8,163 nt of DNA from Akkermansia muciniphila (lineage in GTDB: Bacteria > Pseudomonadota > Gammaproteobacteria > Burkholderiales > Burkholderiaceae_C), in assembly GCA_943327015.2 (NCBI GenBank), contig CALPVM020000093.1, positions 1 through 8,163 of the forward strand, written 5' to 3'. The translations under genes were made by a program, and so were the position numbers. The notes below the pieces were generated by a model, which did no database searches, was not told the DNA's origin, and was given only the letters and a program-made list of their open reading frames with translations. Shown here in pieces: positions 6,361-8,163 of the stretch; position 1 is the first letter of the stretch; each line of letters opens with the position of its first letter.

Positions 6361-7152
6361 TTACTTTGCCTTACCCAGTAACCGATTCAACCAGCCCTTT
6401 GGGGCAGCGTTTGACGGCGCGCTTGCCAATATGACAGAAATATTATCTCTGCCGCCATGGTCATTGGCCAAATCAATCAGTTGGTCTGCCTTGCGACCAA
6501 GCATGACATTTGACCCCACGATTTTAGCAATAAGCGCGTCAGATACCATGTCAGTCAGTCCATCAGAGCATAGAAGATAGAGGTCGCCGGGTTCTACGGT
6601 AAATTCGTTGACCTCCAGCAAAACCGGCACTTCAACACCTAATGCACGCGTTACAAGATTTTTGATGGATGAGTTGACTGCTTCTTCTGGTGTAACTAAT
6701 CCGGCATCCAACTGTTCTTGTAGTAGGGAGTGGTCGCGGGTAATGGCTTGCAGTTCACCCGCACGCCAACGGTAGCAGCGGGAATCTCCGATGTGGCCGA
6801 CCACCAAGGTGTTGTGAATAAACACACAAACCACCAAAGTGGTTCCCATGCCGGCATAGGCGGGGTTCGTAATGGCAGCATTCAAGATTTCAAGATTGGC
6901 ATTGTCAACGCAAATCTGCAGGGCGCGACGCACATCGCGTGGGAGCACGGCCGGGCCAACTTCGGATAGCCAGCGTGACATTTCGGTATGAATAAACGAA
7001 GTTGCCATTGAACTGGCAACTTCACCAGCGTTGTAGCCGCCCATACCATCAGCCAAAATAAGCAGACCATGACTTTCAGCAAAGACTACGGAGTCTTCGT
7101 TGTTGTTTCGAACACGCCCGGTGTCCGTTTTGGCAAAAAATTGGTAAGTCAT
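6361..7152 (-). CDS. PP2C-type (PPM family) protein Ser/Thr phosphatase
   Basis: A stand-alone bacterial PP2C of 263 residues, about the usual length for the PphA/PstP/Stp catalytic domain. All core motifs are present: TDTGRVRNNNED 9-20 with E19-D20, ADGMGGYNAGEVAS 34-47 with metal ligand D35, GMGTTLV 101-107, GHIGDSRCYRWR 119-130, ITRDHSLLQEQ 137-147, NLVTRALG 165-172, CSDGLTD 195-201 with D197, and GGRDNISVIL 233-242 with D236. These acidic residues hold two or three Mn2+/Mg2+ ions that activate water to remove phosphate from pSer/pThr proteins in the cytoplasm. No transmembrane segment is present, but the tail (PKGWLNRLLGKAK, 251-263) is basic and could form a short amphipathic helix. The ATG at 7152 is the only sensible start, because an in-frame TGA lies just upstream and the N terminus aligns with the family. 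The adjacent FHA gene (37 nt downstream) points to phosphorylation signalling; the matching kinase is not in the window. Confidence 0.95.
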   Translation of the reverse strand: MTYQFFAKTDTGRVRNNNEDSVVFAESHGLLILADGMGGYNAGEVASSMATSFIHTEMSRWLSEVGPAVLPRDVRRALQICVDNANLEILNAAITNPAYAGMGTTLVVCVFIHNTLVVGHIGDSRCYRWRAGELQAITRDHSLLQEQLDAGLVTPEEAVNSSIKNLVTRALGVEVPVLLEVNEFTVEPGDLYLLCSDGLTDMVSDALIAKIVGSNVMLGRKADQLIDLANDHGGRDNISVILASAPSNAAPKGWLNRLLGKAK

Positions 7153-7228
7153 GTGTTCATTATCGGATGGGTATCAGACATTAACAGATGCAAGGGGCTT
7201 GGGCAATACTTTGCAGATATGGGCATCA

Positions 7229-7933
7229 TTATTTGGGGGTAGATGTTGTTTGTTTTTGTGTCAAAAAATTACCCATGACCCACACTGATAGTGCACCAGC
7301 AATGCCCAGGCTATAGTGCCAAACGGGAGTTTGTGGCAGCAGGTGAACAATACTCGGGTCGGTGTGTGCCATCGTGCCTGCGATCCAACCCAGCAGCATG
7401 CCGCCCATCACGATAATCCAAGGAAACCTGTCCATGAGTTTTAGCACCAGTTGGCTACCCCAAATGATGATGGGAATGCTTACCAGCAGTCCGAATACTA
7501 CCAGGGGCAATTGGTGCTGGCCACCGGCACTGGTAGCCGCACCGGCAATGGCAATGACGTTGTCTATGCTCATGACAAGATCGGCCACAATGACTGTTTT
7601 GACTGCGGCCCAAAGTTTGTCACTACCCTGAATGCTGGAGTGGCTGTCTTCATCTTGCGGAGCCAGTAATTTGACGCCGATCCAGAGTAAAAGTGCCGCA
7701 CCTACCAGCTTGAGAAAAGGCACCTGCAGCAGCGTTAATGCAAAAGCGATAAGCACAACGCGCAAGATAATGGCGCCTGCGGTACCCCACAAAATGCCCT
7801 TGGTACGCAATGCAGGTGGTAATTGACGGCAGGCAAGTGCGATAACAACAGCGTTATCGCCGCCGAGCAAAATATCAATCATGATGATTTGCCCAACAGC
7901 AAACCAGAATTGTCCGGTCAGAAATTCTTCCAC
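7229..7933 (-). CDS. TerC/YjbE-family integral membrane protein, probable metal-ion (Mn2+) exporter
   Basis: A 234-residue polytopic protein with about seven hydrophobic segments (roughly 9-32, 46-68, 72-90, 111-132, 143-162, 172-188, 205-223). It carries the two acidic TerC signatures inside the membrane: MIDILLGGDNAVVIALA (18-34, with D20, D26 and N27) and ADLVMSIDNVIAIAG (117-131, with D118, D124 and N125). The tail (224-234) is short and polar. TerC proteins of the short YjbE type have been linked to manganese efflux and to metal loading of exported proteins; the ion here is inferred, not shown. The start is the GTG at 7933: the frame stays open upstream towards sucD but offers no ATG, GTG or TTG, and the start MEEFLTGQFW matches the family pattern. 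An ATG 11 nt upstream is out of frame. It lies 58 nt after sucD and 76 nt before the phosphatase, so it may share transcripts with either. Confidence 0.93.
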   Translation of the reverse strand: MEEFLTGQFWFAVGQIIMIDILLGGDNAVVIALACRQLPPALRTKGILWGTAGAIILRVVLIAFALTLLQVPFLKLVGAALLLWIGVKLLAPQDEDSHSSIQGSDKLWAAVKTVIVADLVMSIDNVIAIAGAATSAGGQHQLPLVVFGLLVSIPIIIWGSQLVLKLMDRFPWIIVMGGMLLGWIAGTMAHTDPSIVHLLPQTPVWHYSLGIAGALSVWVMGNFLTQKQTTSTPK

Positions 7934-7949
7934 GGCAGGCTCATGTGTG

Positions 7950-7972
7950 TTCGCCCACCACCGGTGGGCGAA
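7950..7972 (-). terminator. GC-rich perfect hairpin between sucD and the TerC gene; possible terminator or attenuator
   Basis: Two perfectly complementary 10-nt arms (TTCGCCCACC at 7950-7959 and GGTGGGCGAA at 7963-7972) surround a 3-nt loop. The stem would be very stable in RNA. On the minus strand it is followed by CACACATGAG and not by a T run, so it is not a textbook Rho-independent terminator. It could instead slow or stop readthrough from the sucCD operon, protect the sucD mRNA 3' end, or affect ribosome access to the TerC start 16 nt downstream. The structure is certain; the function is not. Confidence 0.45.
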
Positions 7973-7988
7973 GGATTGCTTCGAATAA

Positions 7989-8011
7989 TACTTAAATCAG
8001 TGATTTAAGTA
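7989..8011 (-). repeat. AT-rich near-perfect palindrome overlapping the sucD stop codon
   Basis: Eleven-nt arms (TACTTAAATCA at 7989-7999 and TGATTTAAGTA at 8001-8011) flank a single G. It covers the last codons and stop of sucD. On the minus strand it is followed by TTATTC, a weakly T-rich tail. It could act as a weak terminator, an mRNA 3'-end stabiliser or a protein-binding palindrome, or be partly an accident of the Lys-Ser-Leu-Ile coding sequence. Confidence 0.5.
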
Positions 8012-8163
8012 ATTTGCCCATTTCGGAAGGGTTACGTGTGACCTTGAAGCCACATTCTTCCATAACGGCCAGTTTGGCATCGGCAGTGTCGGCACCACCG
8101 GAGATGAGAGCACCAGCGTGTCCCATCCGTTTGCCGGCAGGCGCAGTGACACCTGCAATAAAA
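7992..8163 (-). CDS. sucD: Succinyl-CoA synthetase (ADP-forming) alpha subunit, C-terminal 56 residues
   Basis: Translation of the minus strand from the window edge gives FIAGVTAPAGKRMGHAGALI at the start and ends in NPSEMGKLLKSLI followed by TAA. The segment APxGKRMGHAGAxIxGGxxTAxxK is the hallmark of the C-terminal part of the SucD alpha subunit. The active-site His and the CoA-binding domain lie upstream, outside the window. With SucB-type beta chains (SucC) this enzyme turns succinyl-CoA plus ADP and phosphate into succinate, ATP and CoA in the TCA cycle. sucC is expected just beyond the right edge. The coding end overlaps an AT-rich palindrome. Confidence 0.95.
   Translation of the reverse strand, partial: FIAGVTAPAGKRMGHAGALISGGADTADAKLAVMEECGFKVTRNPSEMGKLLKSLI

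Noticed and set aside
7153..7228. Possible sigma-70 promoter before the phosphatase: TTGCCC, 17 nt, TAATGT on the minus strand
   Set aside because: The match is poor in both boxes (about four and three of six). A promoter in this 76-nt gap is plausible but the sequence does not prove it.
7934..7991. Possible yybP-ykoY manganese riboswitch before the TerC gene
   Set aside because: Some YjbE-type genes carry one, but the gap here is only 58 nt, holds just the hairpins described, and lacks room for the conserved junction loops.

Overview
The window is a stretch of bacterial chromosome in which every recognisable gene reads on the minus strand, so transcription runs from high to low coordinates. 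Seven genes fill it almost completely. In transcription order they are: the end of sucD (succinyl-CoA synthetase alpha), a TerC/YjbE-type membrane protein, a PP2C-type Ser/Thr phosphatase, an FHA-domain protein, a CHASE2 class III adenylate cyclase, a GAF-domain GspE/PilB-type secretion or pilus ATPase, and the first 306 codons of an M20 amidohydrolase (hippurate hydrolase type). The protein families and gene order suggest a proteobacterium, most likely a betaproteobacterium (Nitrosomonadales/Methylophilaceae-like). That placement comes from gene-order memory and a roughly balanced base composition; no rRNA or other marker is present, so it is tentative. I see no mobile element, CRISPR array, tRNA or rRNA.

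Right end (about 7229-8163): sucD closes a TCA-cycle operon. A 58-nt gap with two inverted repeats separates it from the TerC gene, which starts at a GTG. Centre (about 3369-7152): phosphatase, FHA protein and cyclase follow one another with gaps of 36-37 nt. Left end (1-3336): the ATPase follows the cyclase after 32 nt, and the amidohydrolase starts 7 nt after the ATPase stop codon, with a Shine-Dalgarno sequence built into that stop.

The four central genes look like one signalling unit: a phosphatase that removes phosphate from Ser/Thr, a reader of phosphothreonine, a membrane cyclase with an extracytoplasmic sensor that should make cAMP, and a hexameric motor ATPase carrying its own ligand-sensing GAF domain. 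The kinase that would complete the cycle is not in the window, nor are the other parts of a type II secretion or type IV pilus machine. The most striking local feature is an uninterrupted run of ten C residues in codons 4-7 of the ATPase gene. Gain or loss of one base would stop translation within about 20 codons, which makes the gene a candidate for phase variation. The amidohydrolase is probably a metabolic passenger of the operon.
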